Positions 20,625-33,044 of a stretch of DNA of 64,000 bases are shown here, one piece after another. Under the pieces are notes generated by a model. That model did not search any database. It was not told the DNA's origin and saw only the letters and a list, made by a program, of their open reading frames with translations. The stretch is taken from contig PDUO01000025.1 in assembly GCA_003008705.1 (NCBI GenBank), positions 437,709 to 501,708 on the forward strand. The letters run 5' to 3'. How positions within the stretch are numbered: the first letter of the stretch is position 1; the number at the start of each line of letters is the position of its first letter. The stretch comes from Pezicula radicicola. Its lineage: Eukaryota > Ascomycota > Leotiomycetes > Helotiales > Dermateaceae. A program made the position numbers and the translations under genes.

Positions 20625-23588
20625 ACCGTTTCGAACTAAAACTAAATCAAACCCTAAATCCTCAGGTATTAAGTTACGGTGCTGAGATTTGCCCCTCGCC
20701 GAAAAGTTCTACAGTACTTGAGCTAAATCGTTCACCAAGTCCACCGCATTCCAGGTGACTTTATTTGATATGAACCCTCGATCACATTGAATATATGGAA
20801 TATAGTTGAATTGCAGAATGAGGTCAAAACCATCGAATAAGGCTTGATTGCTTGCTCCCATTAGGTGGGAGGCAAGTCGGGTTTATATATTAAAGGATCG
20901 GCACCCAGAATGGGCCCAAATCCATACAAAATGAGGCTTTTAAGGGGCCATTTCATTAACGTATAAATGGTGCCATATTGGGCCAGAATGGTCGGAATCA
21001 ATATGCGATTTTCGGAGGGATCAGCGGGCGCCAGGGCGACCAGAAATGAGGATATACTGAAAACACGTGATTATGGGCCGACATTTGATAGTGCTGATTA
21101 CCTATGGAAAAACTCATTGTAGCAAAGAAGTCATTCAGCATCAACTAGACTCAGAAAACGTGATCGACGAGAGAAAATGGAAAGTTTTGTTCGGGTCACC
21201 TGATCGGTGAGACGAAATGTCAAAGTATGTCCGCTCTTGCTCACCGAGAGCCAACGCCGACAAAGACTAGTCCTGCCTTGCCTATTACCTAAGGTATCTA
21301 GGCACCACTCGAATTCGCGCCCGGCCTATATGAATATTTCTCTACCGGTCTGCTTTTTACCAGTTTACTTTTTACCGGTTTACTTCAATTCTATGAATAT
21401 TTCTTTACCGGTTTGCCAACTGCATCAAGGCAGACTCCAATTTGCTCCCCAGGTACGTGAGTCAAAAGGCTTTTTGTCAACATCTTTCTCTTATATCTCT
21501 TGACCCCAGCTATTCACATTTTCTATGCAAACTTCGACGGAAAATCAACGGAAAAGAGACTGTTGAACACCAAGGTTGAAATCTAGGTACATTTTCTGAG
21601 CCCTCTGGCGATTGTGGTCGATTTGAGACCTATTACATCAAAATCCAGCCTGAGGTGGCCAATTTCTCCAAATTTCATGATAGTCCAGGGATTTCAAAAT
21701 TCTACGATTCGCCATAACCCTGTTTTGGATCAATTCTGGTTCTAGAAGAAAAGGAATGACTGTATGTTTCAACTCACGAGATCTGGAAAATTTGGCCGCA
21801 AGATTTCCACGGGATGCGCTGGGCCTTGAGCCTGCTTCGCTGCTGTCTTTGTTGCAGGTTTCTCCTGAACTAGCCGTCAGATTAATCTTCTAGCAACTCG
21901 AGATCTCAGCTTAGGCAAATGGAAAATGCACCAAGTCATTGGGTTGCCCCATTGTTTGCGATATTCCTTTGGCGTCCCTGACTGAATCCATGTCTATCTG
22001 CTGGAGGCCGGTTGCTACCTGCGAATTCGGACCGTCCTTGACTGGAGAGGTACCAAAATCCAACCACGTTTCCCATTCCTATTCATTTGGATAATGAGTA
22101 CTTGTGTCACCGTCGGCTTCATGGGGACATGTGGAGCCTCACCTCCTGATTTGGGGTTGGGCCTTCATTAAAGATGCTGATGGAATTCGAAAACTGGATA
22201 TCCATGGTTTGCATGTCACTCTCTTCCAATTTTTAATCACTGCTAACACTTGTGAAAGCGAAATGTTCCTTGGCCTAGTATATGTCAGAAGAGGCTGTCG
22301 TGAAGAGTACGGCAGCCAGATATACTCGTTGGCAGCTACCAATCGCGTGCGATCAGCTACACCAGCAGCACTTCGCCATCCTATTCGCGGATATGCCTGT
22401 CAATGACTCCGGCCGCATTCACTTTGCATGCTCACTTTAAAATGCTATACCGATCACGAATCCAGAATTTACGATTTCAATAATTCAAAGTGGATATTGA
22501 ACCGATGGTGAACTGTTTAATTACGGAATTACGGAATTTTCTTCGGGGCCGATCCTCAGAGAGACTTAATCCTATTTTCAGAACGGAATATGGCTCTAAT
22601 GGCTTTTTTCTCTTTTCCGGGACCAAAGTTTACTGGATGAGGCTCTTGTTCGGAGAGCTTTTCATTTTTGGAAGCTATTCGGCTGAAATTGACAAGACAT
22701 GGACTTGGCTTCCCAGGAAAAGAGCATTATATCGAATTTCATTCGAGAGAAGCCCGTTTTCAACCATTTCAATTTTTCTGCACTTACCGATTCCCAAAAG
22801 TCTCTTCATTGCTGTGATATACGTTTTAGTATGCACCAATTTCTGGTATTTAGATTGAATGACTTTGAACAAGGTCCAACAGAGAAGAAGGCAATGATAA
22901 AAATAAATTTTAGGTAGTGTGAGACAAACTTAGGGGTTGATGCTAGTTGGTGTACTGTACCTCGTTATCGAAACTCTGAATTTGATCGAATCTGTTTTAT
23001 GTCTTTTTATTGCCCTCTCAACTATTTAAAGCCTGCCAGAGCTATGTATCACAACTTCGCTACTGAGAACCATTGAGATGACTAGTGGAGATACACGCTA
23101 AAATAAAACGTATTAACTGCTCCATAGGTCAAGATCAATGAATAAGGTGTTTTACAAAGTAGAGTCGCAGATTGTTACAGCACATGGGAAGTGCAAGTGA
23201 TGAGTCTCAAGGGAAAGAGTGAGCTTCCCTATGTACATTTATACAAAAGTGGGCCAGCCTTCCACGAGTGATACAGGTGACGTGGTGACCGGTGAGCCCA
23301 AACAACTTGCATGTGATCGGTAATCCCCTTTAGTCCTACAGATGAGATGGTAAGGCGAACTGCACTTTAGCGTCTTCTCGCGAGAATAGTACATCATCTC
23401 GAGTTCGTCTTTTTCGATCAATAACTTGTTCCCACACCACATTACACTATTCCTATCTTCTATAGCTCTACAATAATTGTTGCAACGGCGTTGTTTTGAA
23501 CCCTTTATTATATATTCTTAGCATCTGAAACCAAGGCTTCAGCTTGCAATCGAAATCCCAGAATCAATCAACATTTCACCGGTTTTCG
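20625..23588. other. Three-kilobase gene-poor stretch
   Basis: No gene was recognised in almost 3 kb. It contains short direct repeats at about 21329-21417 (listed separately). Open frames at 21207-21503 and 22104-22406 lack any family feature. A region of slightly higher GC at 21780-22450 reads in places like old coding DNA but has no supported frame. The last few hundred bases are the promoter of the Zn2Cys6 regulator. Confidence 0.45.
21329..21417. repeat. Short direct repeats around ACCGGT
   Basis: TATGAATATTTCTCTACCGGT at about 21329 recurs as TATGAATATTTCTTTACCGGT at about 21392. Two near-identical copies of a CTTTTTACC(A/G)GTTTAC unit lie between them. This looks like a small degenerate minisatellite. 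Confidence 0.6.
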
Positions 23589-26279
23589 ATGGATGATCAC
23601 GTTGAAAACCAGAGAAAATGGAAATTTGACGACGGCCCATCAACAATATCCCAATCAAATCCTGATTGCACATGCGCGTGCCACATATCGGAACATCATT
23701 TCCATCAATATCAGGGAGCATCTGAAAATAGAGGAGCCAGCTTGACTACATTTTCCCAAGGCCCGTTTGGTGCATTACCTTCATTGCCGCACGCCCATTC
23801 AGTGGTAGATGGCTTTAGCTGTGCCCAAGAGAGCTACGGCGCGAATGTCGGAGAAACTCACCAACGAAGACAAATCAAAACGGTTGCAGATGTTGATAGG
23901 AACAGTGTTTCTTCCCAGATCGAGTTACAAAGCAATTTGAATGCACAGAAGGATGTGAATCTATTGAATGTTCCGCAACGAGAAAGGCGCCAATCAGCGA
24001 TGAATTTCTCTGAAGACATCGGATTCTCGGAAGGCCCAGACAGAAATCAACGAGCACCATCCTCCGAGCCATTTCATATACCATCGATACTAGAATCATA
24101 TAATGTGCTTGCATTATCCTCGCAGGAGACCTATTCGCAACTGTTAGACGATGGTTTCCATGTCCCTGAATGCGATACTTCAGCAAGTAAGTCTAGTCTC
24201 TATAGCAACAACGGACTAAGCTAACAAATGGCTTTAGCCGAGTCATTTGATCTGTTATCTCCCCTTGATTTTTCTTTTCTAGACAGCTTCGATGTGGAAG
24301 ATAATCTTTCGAGTTCTATCGGTCCTAATGAAAGCATACATACAACCGAGCAGTTCATGAAGCAGGGGCCATTCCAGGTTTCCAGTACTGCTTTCAACAT
24401 AAACAAAGTAGTCTCTCCCGACAGTCTATCCCAAGGAATTCCTTCCAAATATCACGCACCTTTAACACTCCCGAAGTCGAAGTCATATTCTCCAACTTCC
24501 AATCAGTCAGAAGGAGATCTTCGCAATTCTGGCAAAACATCTGGAATGAAGTGGCAAAACAGTTCACCCGCATCGTTCAAGAAGAGTGTCAGAAAGAAGG
24601 CTTCCAATCAAAACCAAGCTAAACAACCAAGACGAAAACAACCCACTATGGGGCGACGACAAGGACCATTGAGTCTTGAAAATGCCAAGAGAACGGCCGA
24701 AGTTAGACGCAAGAGGGCTTGTTGGTCATGTTGGTTGCTGAAAATTCCAGTAAGTTTTCCCAGAATTTCACACAAAATCACAGCTTAGATATCTATCTAG
24801 TGCTCCACGGATTCGATATGCCATCGCTGCAGAAATATTCAGCCAAGCTTGTTTTATGGGAGGATCTGCAATCGAACATCCTTATCAACATACACCGATA
24901 TTTTTCTTCCAAGTACGCATAGCAACTTCCGGTTTTCTATTCCTCGGAGCTAACAGAAACCAGAAGCATTGGTCTCCCATCTTCAAACAGTGGCAATTGA
25001 TAACTTGATAAGTGAAAATGTCTCGACTTTTAGAGGCTGTTCTATCAAAGTTAAAGTATCCTCAGGATGTACTTACCCACAGATGGTCTTATGCTTGCGC
25101 GAATTCTCTCCCAACAAGAAGGACTTCTTAATTGTAGAGCGAATCAATGAAGATAGTTCATATCTAGAAAATAACCCCATGAAGCGTATTCGCCGGTACT
25201 CCCTGCCGTTAGGGCTTCCTAGCACAGATATCCTTCTGCTGAAGAAAACCTGCCACCAACATATCAAATCAATCATCTGCCAAAATCGAAATCTCGGCGA
25301 ATCTGAGTTTGGCGAAATGTCAACTATTTCCTGGAAGGCGTTTCAAGCTATCGAAAGATATAGGAAGGCAACTAGATCGCCGGAGTCAGTAAGTCAGATA
25401 TAATCCGCATATCAATCATTGGTTCCTGTATCTAATGAAACAGGATCCTCTCCTTCAGAAAGCCTCCAAGTTGTATGCAATGCATTATTTCATGGGACGA
25501 AACATCACAATCTCCGATAACACTGGAAAAGAAGCTTTGCAACAGCTTCAAGCGTCTCCAAATCTCGACTATGATTTTGAACTCCCATCCAAACTCCTCA
25601 ACAGACAAATCAAACACGTAATGCATCTACTGTTGCAAGAAACAACATGTGAAGTCCTCGAAGACCTCGAAAAGGAGTTGAAAAAGAAGTCAGCAGCAAC
25701 TTGGGCACCGAGCTTCTGTACCATACTTATTCTTTGTATGTGTGCTGAAGAATTGCAGGTCGCTGTTGATGGATTCACAGTACACTCACTTCTCAAAAGC
25801 CAATCGAAAACAAACGACAGTACGTCTCGGTACCTAGCTTTCGAACATGCACGGAATCTAGAATACTTGTTACTGGCGGATTGTAAAGTACTCTTCCATA
25901 GTATTTATAAATCTTTCAAGGGGAAGACGGGTCAGAAAGCTACTGAAAAGGGTTTCAATCCTATAAGAGATGGCTTCGATGTCTGTGACTCCAAGGGGTT
26001 GACGAAAGATATGTATGATTTGGTCGAGGATGTTCATAATATTCTCGAGGTTCATGGTAAGCTTTTTCGTATTCGAAGATTTCTTCGATAGACATTTAAG
26101 TTCTCTTGATACTCTAACTAATCATTATCATAGGGAGAGAAATGATTGAGTGGGCAAAAGTCCCAACATCTTTTGAGTTGGAGGAGGACCTTATGAATAG
26201 CCATATGGAATTCAGGGGAAGGAATTCGGGGAGGCTGGTTTCTGTTTTCTTGAGGTCCTTTTTAGATGATGTGGACTAG
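23589..26279 (+). CDS. Zn2Cys6-type transcription factor
   Basis: Six exons (23589-24186, 24238-24749, 24801-24912, 24964-25388, 25444-26056, 26134-26279), all with GT...AG ends and matching phases, encode 801 residues without a stop. The zinc cluster lies in mid-protein: Cys361-X2-Cys364-X6-Cys371-X5-Cys377-X2-Cys380-X12-Cys393, split by the second intron right before Cys371. It is preceded by a basic stretch (KKSVRKKASNQNQAKQPRRKQ and VRRKRA). The long N-terminus is Ser/Gln/His-rich and probably disordered. The C-terminal part (WAPSFCTILILCMCAEELQVAVDGF and what follows) resembles a helical tail seen in a group of fungal regulators. This mid-protein arrangement and the long spacing before the last Cys are typical of that group rather than of Gal4-like proteins. 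Targets are unknown. It is 28 kb from the polyketide cluster, so a link is not implied. The start is the ATG at 23589, in TTCGATGG. Confidence 0.86.
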
Positions 26280-26875
26280 CAAAACTTTCCTTTTACTTCT
26301 ATAGAATATATTGAGATTATCTAAGATAAGCTTTAATAAGGCACGGATAGTCGGAAGAGTAGGGTGAGTTACTCAAATCAAGTGAGTTACATAAACGCTG
26401 TCTTATTAATACTACCTTACCTATGGTTCCAAACCCCACTCAAAAGCTTCGGTACCTAGCCAGTTATGTGACACTAACTGGTCGAATCCAATCCAATCAA
26501 GAAGAAAATGCACAGCCAGGAATTAACAGAAGCCAATCGTCTTTTCACCAACCATCGTATAACAGTAATAACCAAGTTCCTTGACCTTATATCTCCAAAG
26601 GTATATCTGATAACTGCGAATATGTACCTACGTGACATATTATCCTCTTAAACATATCTTTACCGTAGTCACGTGTCACAGGCTGCATTCTACGAAACAA
26701 TTTTCAGTTCCTGAAGATTTTGGGTAGAAAGAACAAGGCACTGTGCTTAAAATGTCACACAACAGAAGTTTTAAACGAGCTGGGTCTTCATATCTGAATA
26801 GCCTGCCAGGTGGAACTGACATTACATAAAGCTCGCTCGCTAAAACATTTGAACAAAGTGACACTTTTAAAACGC
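26280..26875. other. Convergent intergenic region
   Basis: About 600 bp between the 3' ends of the Zn2Cys6 gene and the leftward SGNH gene. No gene or repeat was recognised; it should hold both polyadenylation regions. Confidence 0.5.
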
Positions 26876-27646
26876 CTACGCCGTTGTAGTTGCAGGTAAA
26901 GCAGCAGCAGGAGATAAAAACCCTTTACTAATAACCTCCTGGATCCCTTGAAACCAAACATTCGCCATCTTGACATACCCAGCATCATTAGGATGTCTAC
27001 CATCAGCAAGATCAGTGACCAATGGTCCATCAGGACCTCGCATGTCCACTAAAACCATTTTCGCACCAGCAGCTTGCATAGTTGCCGCCAATGCAGTATA
27101 TTGGGTGTTGATATCTACACGACAAGCATCTTGCGCAGCAACACTATTAACTAAAATCGTAGTGAGAATAACCGTAGCGTTGGGACTTTGAGCGAATACA
27201 TTATTAATCATATTCGTGACGTTGGCGCCTGCATCTGGTACATTTCCACCTTGGTTACAATTATTCGTGCCTGCGTCAATGAGAACCAGATTTGGTAGGA
27301 ATTTAGGAACGGCTATGTTGGTAGAGTTGGTGATTTGGGAGATTACGAAACCGGATGTTGCTTCGACTGCGTTGTTGGTGAAGTTTCCGTTGTTTCTGGT
27401 TCCTACGTATTCGACTGTCATATTGTTGGTTGTAAGTAGGTCTTCGAGATCTTTGCGGTAGGAATCTCCTGTTGTTGATCCGACACCGAATGTAACTGAT
27501 GCACCGGCGGACATGATGCGAAATGGTGTTGAAGTGGTATTGATAGTTGCTGCGTCCTGTCTTGGGAGCAGACTGGCTGCCATAGCCGACGTATTAAGAA
27601 GTGAAAACCACGCTAGCATGGTGAATAGGTTGAAAAGCGAAAGCAT
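26876..27646 (-). CDS. Secreted SGNH hydrolase, CE3-like esterase
   Basis: An intronless 256-residue protein. Residues 1-22 form a signal peptide (MLSLFNLFTMLAWFSLLNTSAMA), so it is exported. Catalytic blocks are RIMSAGASVTFGVGS (nucleophile Ser50; this subgroup has GxS rather than GDS), LIDAGTNNC (Asn128/129) and LADGRHPNDAGYVKMA (Asp215 and His218). The pattern matches acetyl-xylan-esterase-like proteins of carbohydrate esterase family 3, which remove acetyl groups from plant polysaccharides. Many NxS/T sites suggest N-glycosylation. There is no carbohydrate-binding module. The gene appears intact and solitary. The substrate is an inference from the family. Confidence 0.86.
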   Translation of the reverse strand: MLSLFNLFTMLAWFSLLNTSAMAASLLPRQDAATINTTSTPFRIMSAGASVTFGVGSTTGDSYRKDLEDLLTTNNMTVEYVGTRNNGNFTNNAVEATSGFVISQITNSTNIAVPKFLPNLVLIDAGTNNCNQGGNVPDAGANVTNMINNVFAQSPNATVILTTILVNSVAAQDACRVDINTQYTALAATMQAAGAKMVLVDMRGPDGPLVTDLADGRHPNDAGYVKMANVWFQGIQEVISKGFLSPAAALPATTTA

Positions 27647-28538
27647 TTTGAAAAAAAGGAAACGAAAAGAACCCGGTCTAGAACGTCAAGAATACTAGTT
27701 GATAATTTAATCTGGGGTTTGTGAGCGAGCGTGTTTGTATTTAAATGCCGTTGTGGAGTTGGGCTTCGCTTATAGTTCTTAGCTGAGCGGATTTCCAAAG
27801 GTTTCATCTGAGAGGAACCAGTTTCATCCGCTAATCTGATCTTTCGGTTTCATAGAAAATAGCCGGAACATTTTAATTACGGCAAATAGTCCTCCTTGCG
27901 AAGCTTGTTTTATGGAGTTTGGTTTCATCGAGCATCCAATGTTGCTACTGGCTTGGATGGCTGTCCCGTGCGAGACGACCTGCGTTGATAAGGAAGCGAG
28001 CGTCAATGTTCTAGTTGCAAAACGAGGACAATACCAGTACCGGTAATTAAATTAGCAATGTTTACTGTCATTGAACAAATGGCGCATTTCCCAACCTGGA
28101 AGTCTTCCTTGTACATTTCAACTTCCTTCGGTTCCCTCGATATACCTCCGTATGATCCCATCAGAAAAGCTATTTGTAGTTAAATACCAGACAAATAGTA
28201 CAGGATCCGTGCAACCAGACGGGCTCTTGGTACCTAGCTAAATGAAACCAATTACCCCAAGTTAACTCAATCCAGTAAGTTACTATACTCTTAAAGTGTT
28301 CGTGGGGATCACTCTAGACCCTGTACCCTAATATAGGGTCACGTTGTACTGACAACATTCTGCTGGAATATATTCTAAGATCCATAGATTTATTCAAAAC
28401 TTGGCCCCTTGAAATATTAAGATAACCTAGGTAGGGAACGGTACTGTAAGTGAAGCCAACAATCCTTAAATGGCTGAAGAATTTAAACAGCCCAATCAGT
28501 CGATTAGCAATAAAACAGTAAAGAATATAAACCAACCC
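27647..28538. other. Intergenic, no gene seen
   Basis: About 890 bp. The first 200 bases upstream of 27646 are the probable promoter of the secreted esterase. Nothing else was recognised. Confidence 0.5.
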
Positions 28539-30267
28539 CTAATCTTCAACCGTTTTCGCCTCTAACGGCTTTCGTCCCCAAACAACAAGGCTGTAGAAAA
28601 AGTTAGTCCAAGTGTCATAAGTGCAGTTCTCCAGCAATACGAAAACTTACATCTCAGCATAACTTCTAAACTCGGGATTCCTCCACTCCTCCTTAATACT
28701 CTCCAAGAAAACCTTCAACTCCTCCTGACTCCACCCCAGAATACCACAAAAAGCCCTCGTAGAAATACTCTCCAACACACCAGCCTTAACCTGAGCCTGC
28801 ATCCAAGCACCAAGAATCTTCTCCTTCTCCGTCTCAGGCCAATATTGGTTACAAGGCCATCGATACTTAACCTCCTTCACATCTTCGAATCCAATATCCA
28901 TCAACCAGTTTTTGTAATTAACGACATTGGATCCCCATTTTGGACGCCCGATTTTTGACATTGCTAGGACTAGGTAGTCGTGAAATTTTGCCCATTGTGA
29001 TCCAATGGGAGGGGTTCCTGAGTATGTCCAGCTGTTTATGTTTAGGTCTTGGAGTTCGAGGTACCCGCCTGGTTTTAGGGATGAGAAGGCTGAGGACATT
29101 ACTCGGGCTCCGTCATTGAAGCAGCTTGCTAAAGCTCGGCCTATAGAAATTAATATCAGACCATGCTTGGTTTTTCACTTTTGGACTTGTTTTCCGCGAG
29201 ACGTGAAATGCATAATTCTCATATTATAATAGGTGCGAGATGGGAAATCTGTGTTATTGGGTTCGAGAGAAAAAAGTGATTCAATGCGCGAAGAGCTCAC
29301 CATGAATATAATCGAACTTTTGAGGAAACTGCCAATCATCCTCCACATCTTGAATTTGAAACTTGCAATTGGTAGGAATACTAAAACCCGACTGTTAGCA
29401 TCACCACAAGACACACGCAAACAGACATTTAAAAATCGGTCTAAAACACTTACTTAGCTGGCTGGATCTGAGATAGGTCTGTGCCTAGAACGTTTGCCGC
29501 TGGGTAAGCATTTCCGAATTCAACGGCCCAGATCCCTGTTCCCGTAGCGATATCAAGGACGTTTTCCGGTGTTGGACTGATGGGTGCTAGATGTAACTTA
29601 TCGTCCAGCGTGATACGGAACATATTATGCTGGAGATCTTCGTGCAAGGTTAGCCTATACGGCTCAACAGTTATGGTTTAAGTATTCCATTTACCTAGCC
29701 GGTTCAACTCTACCTATTTTTCTTCGGTTAGTTAATCTTCCTGGGCATTTGGGTTTTTCAACTCTTACCTCGTCATTTGGGAGAAAGTAAGCTGTGGTTT
29801 TCTTCTTAGCACTTATTTTCTTGGAGGGATGGTGAATCAGCTTACTTCCATCATGATATGTATGATAAGTTCTCCCGTGCTCCTTGACTCTGTCTTCAGC
29901 ACTTGACCCGATTGTATACGTCGAAGTTCTACTCCGTGCCACAATTAGCGTTGTCGTAGAGAGCAGAAGTCGAAGTGTTATTACGTACGCGTAGTCTATC
30001 TTGGGTTCGAATGAAGATCCAGCCTCCTAGAGAGTGTCTGTTGGCCTGAGATTAAGGATTGTGTATGCTAGAGCTTACTTGTTCGCTCTCGGTTATAATA
30101 GGAGCAATTGTTCGCGGCTGGCTTGCATCTGTGGAACTAACTAGGGGTTTAGCATCAGTACCGGGGACTTGGAAGATCAGAGAATACCGAGTTTCCACAT
30201 TCGGTGGGACTTTGTCGTTTTCAGGTCTTCTAAACGGCTTGCTTGCTGTAGCGGTATTGGAATCCAT
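28539..30267 (-). CDS. LaeA-like / TAM-domain SAM-dependent methyltransferase
   Basis: Nine exons (30267-30079, 30026-29989, 29928-29846, 29791-29769, 29713-29695, 29637-29454, 29380-29301, 29140-28651, 28590-28539) join with matching phases and GT...AG ends to 385 residues without a stop. The fold is read from HGRTYHTYHDG, YFLPNDEVELNRLDLQH (spanning four exons), the SAM-binding motif VLDIATGTGIWAVEF, GTDLSQIQPANIP, FDYIHGR, LKPGGYLELQD, and a C-terminal VVWGRKPL. This is the fungal LaeA-like family, which includes the global regulator of secondary metabolism but also many paralogues of unknown substrate; the disordered 60-residue N-terminus and the short sequence suggest a paralogue. Two exons are only 23 and 19 bases long, so gene finders easily miss them. 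No obvious partner lies next to it. Confidence 0.87.
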
Positions 30268-31439
30268 CGTTGCTGCAAGCTGGTCTGGAGATATCCTAAG
30301 CTAAGGGTGGTGTTTTTCTTCGTATTGTTTCCACACAGCGCAGTTATTCTTGAATGAAAACAAGTATGAAAAAGAAGAATGTAGGAGAGATTAGTTAGTG
30401 TATATTTGTAGAGAAAGTGAGCCATTTCCCCTCTTCCCTTTAGGTTTAATATCCCTGCAACAATCTTTATGATTTCGTATTCTCCGCACTACGACTTGGA
30501 TCCCGCTGATGAATGTTCTATGAGTTTTGTCTCAATAGCCTATCTGAAAAGTCAAGATATCCTGGAAAGAAACCGAAAACGTGACCTCGGTAGTTTAAAG
30601 GTTATTGCAAACATGAAAACTATATTAGTGATATCATGATAACCACCCCCCGAAAAAGTCCGAAGTCCGCTGTTTAGGAACCTAACAATTGTCCGTCCAC
30701 CGAAATGATGGGTTATTTCCATTTCATGTGAGATAAACTTCTTACTTTTGGTGTTTTGTCGCACACGTGCCGATAGAATTGTATAGGGTGATGTGGTTCA
30801 GTCGAGTTGGGATAGATGAATAGTAACAGACTGGCGTGTTCAAATCCATTCGAGACCTTTGCTAGAAAATAACCTGACTCATTACTTATTGATCTATTTA
30901 AATGGACTTGGATGTTGACAGACCGAATACAATGGCTATCACTCTGTAGTAGGAAACTACGTTGTTGATTTTATTGCTTCCCAATAAATTGCCGATGAGA
31001 ATTCCGTTATTAGATAACTTATTATTGAGTTTACCCAAGAAACTCAGCTAATAGTACAGCGAGTAGAGATAGTAGGTTTTATCATGATTCTAAAATAACC
31101 TTTGTACGGAAAATACCATGCGTTTTGAGATCAACTCTAAGAGCGGTAACCCATTTAATAATGGCACTATGATTAACTCAGTGAATCTGCCAAATAGCGC
31201 ACCAAAACGCGGTTCAAACCTAAATCTTTTGGATATCTCACGTCGCTAAAAAGAAGTTCTTAAGCAGAATTCCAACTTCCTCATTCCTGTCTTCTACAGT
31301 TGGCCGCCGAAGCGTAATGGATTTCTTTTGGGCACAGACATTAAAAAGGAGCTTCTCCAAGATGTCCTTCATGCTTGCTCTTGCAATTAAGAGGGTCATA
31401 TCGAGCCGATGATGCCTGGTATCGTTTATTCCCCCCTAC
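30268..31439. other. Intergenic, no gene seen
   Basis: About 1.2 kb. The first 200 bases are upstream of the methyltransferase. The rest is AT-rich and uninformative; the last 200 bases may include the extreme 3' end of the decayed CorA-like gene. Confidence 0.45.
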
Positions 31440-33044
31440 CATCTTTTCTGCCACAATGGTACTGCTCAGCTCATCTCCCACGCAACGAAGACAGTGAAAA
31501 TCAACACAGGAACTGGGGCTACCAAGTACCAATGAGCCGGTGTTGTAAGTGTAGTGATCTCAAGAATTGACTACACATATATTAGATTCCAATACAGAAT
31601 AGTTCCGAATGTTTGTTCAGGTTAGAGCTTACCGCAACAAAGGAGAGTGGCAAAAATACAAAGCCTAGGACAGTGATTTGATTTACAGCTTGAGTTTGAA
31701 TGACTGTTTCCGTGTTGAAAATCTATTTTGTCTCATCAGCGATCTATATGCCTCGAAGACTCTGTAAAAGGCTCACAATGACAAGAAGGTTCTACTGTTG
31801 CTCTAGGAGGGCGCTGGATTTCAGGTCGTAACATTCAAGCATTAGTAATATATTCTGTAATCGACTGATTAACTCGGAACGTGAAGTAAGACTTGGCTTT
31901 GTCTCCTTAATAAATTCCAAAAAGTACTTCACTGAGAAAGTATAGAGTCGCATACTTTCTCAGATCAATAGTTGTAGCGGTAACTTTGCGTAATTGCTAC
32001 GTTTGCTCGAGAACTGGCTGTGAGTGGTCACTCGCGTATAATGCCTATTAATCTATATTAGTCCTTGATTCCAAGACTTAAGATGTTTATGGGTACCTCA
32101 GCATGACTGTGCAGATTTCTTCGAGCTTTTTCCCACGTATTGTCCCAATCAGTGAAAACCCATAGTAGGTCAGTATATATCCAAAATGCACAGGACTCCA
32201 AGCACTTCCAACGCCTACCATCCATGTCGGATTGGTAGAACTGTTCCAGTCGTCGTGGGATATTGTATCCAGGCTCACAAGCTATGATTATAACTGGAGA
32301 ATAAGTTCTTTTGGCATTTGATTCTTTCCCAGAAGTACCCTTCAATCGACACCACATTGCTGAGATGAATATTAACACCTGGGTAATCGAGAAGATTCAT
32401 TGTTATATACCGATTGGCAGTCTTCTCGCCTCGAAAGCTCCTAATAAACATTGGCCAGAACTCTCAATTAGATCAAAAGGCCAGATCTCAACCTGGTCCA
32501 TTATACATGAGAAATCTGCAGGGAAATGAGTTCCTGGATTAACGTTTGGGCTTCTGGTACTGACTATTTATGGTCTCAAACTGGGGCAAAACAGTTCTTT
32601 CAGAATCTACCTGGGTGAAAATGCTAGCCGGAAAACCTGGTACTGTCTCTTCAATTGTTCTCCGATCCATGTTTCCCAGCCTTCAACGATACTAGTAGAC
32701 ATGATCAACACCTTGCTAAAGTAGGGAAGTATTAAGACATACACGAGCATCAATCCTTGAGATTCTTCGCACTTTTTAATCAGGCATTGCTTAACATCTT
32801 CCGGCTTTCTGAAACCGGGCGTGTCGCTCTCGAATTTTGGAATTGTGGTTCCTTCAGCAGAAATTTCATCCTTTGGAAAATTGGCAATTGTCACTTTTAT
32901 TTTCTGTCGAACCGGCTTCGGAATGGTTGCAGAAGGGGGTCCCGGGGGAGAAATGTCACCCGGTGCGCGAACCTTGCTGTGCGAAAACCATACTATGAAT
33001 GATGGAAGCTGTGTGGATCTGGACCAAGATGCAGATTCATTCAT
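31440..33044 (-). pseudogene. Decayed CorA-like membrane protein gene
   Basis: Minus-strand fragments line up with fungal CorA-like (Mg2+-transporter-fold) proteins. A long hydrophilic N-terminal part is open at 33044-32607 and 32378-32058. Near 31830-31640 come LEQQ, NLLVIVSLLQSL and QAVNQITVLGFVFLPLSFVA (the first membrane helix), then an intron, then AHWYLVAPVPVLIFTVFVAWEMS (second helix, 31550-31465). Within the first of these last two blocks are three in-frame TAG codons, one at 31794-31792. After the second block is a TGA at 31468-31466. A CAG (Gln) origin fits all three TAGs, and the first sits where the family has a run of Gln. The first part of the gene also lacks a supported continuous frame. 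The membrane half is recognised well; the assignment of the N-terminal half to the same gene rests on position and strand. Confidence 0.5.

Noticed and set aside
21207..21503. 98-codon open frame with repeated LPVYF words
   Set aside because: The repetition comes from the local DNA repeats around ACCGGT; no sign of selection on a protein.
22104..22406. 100-codon open frame
   Set aside because: No recognisable domain, no intron-supported extension and no conserved motif.
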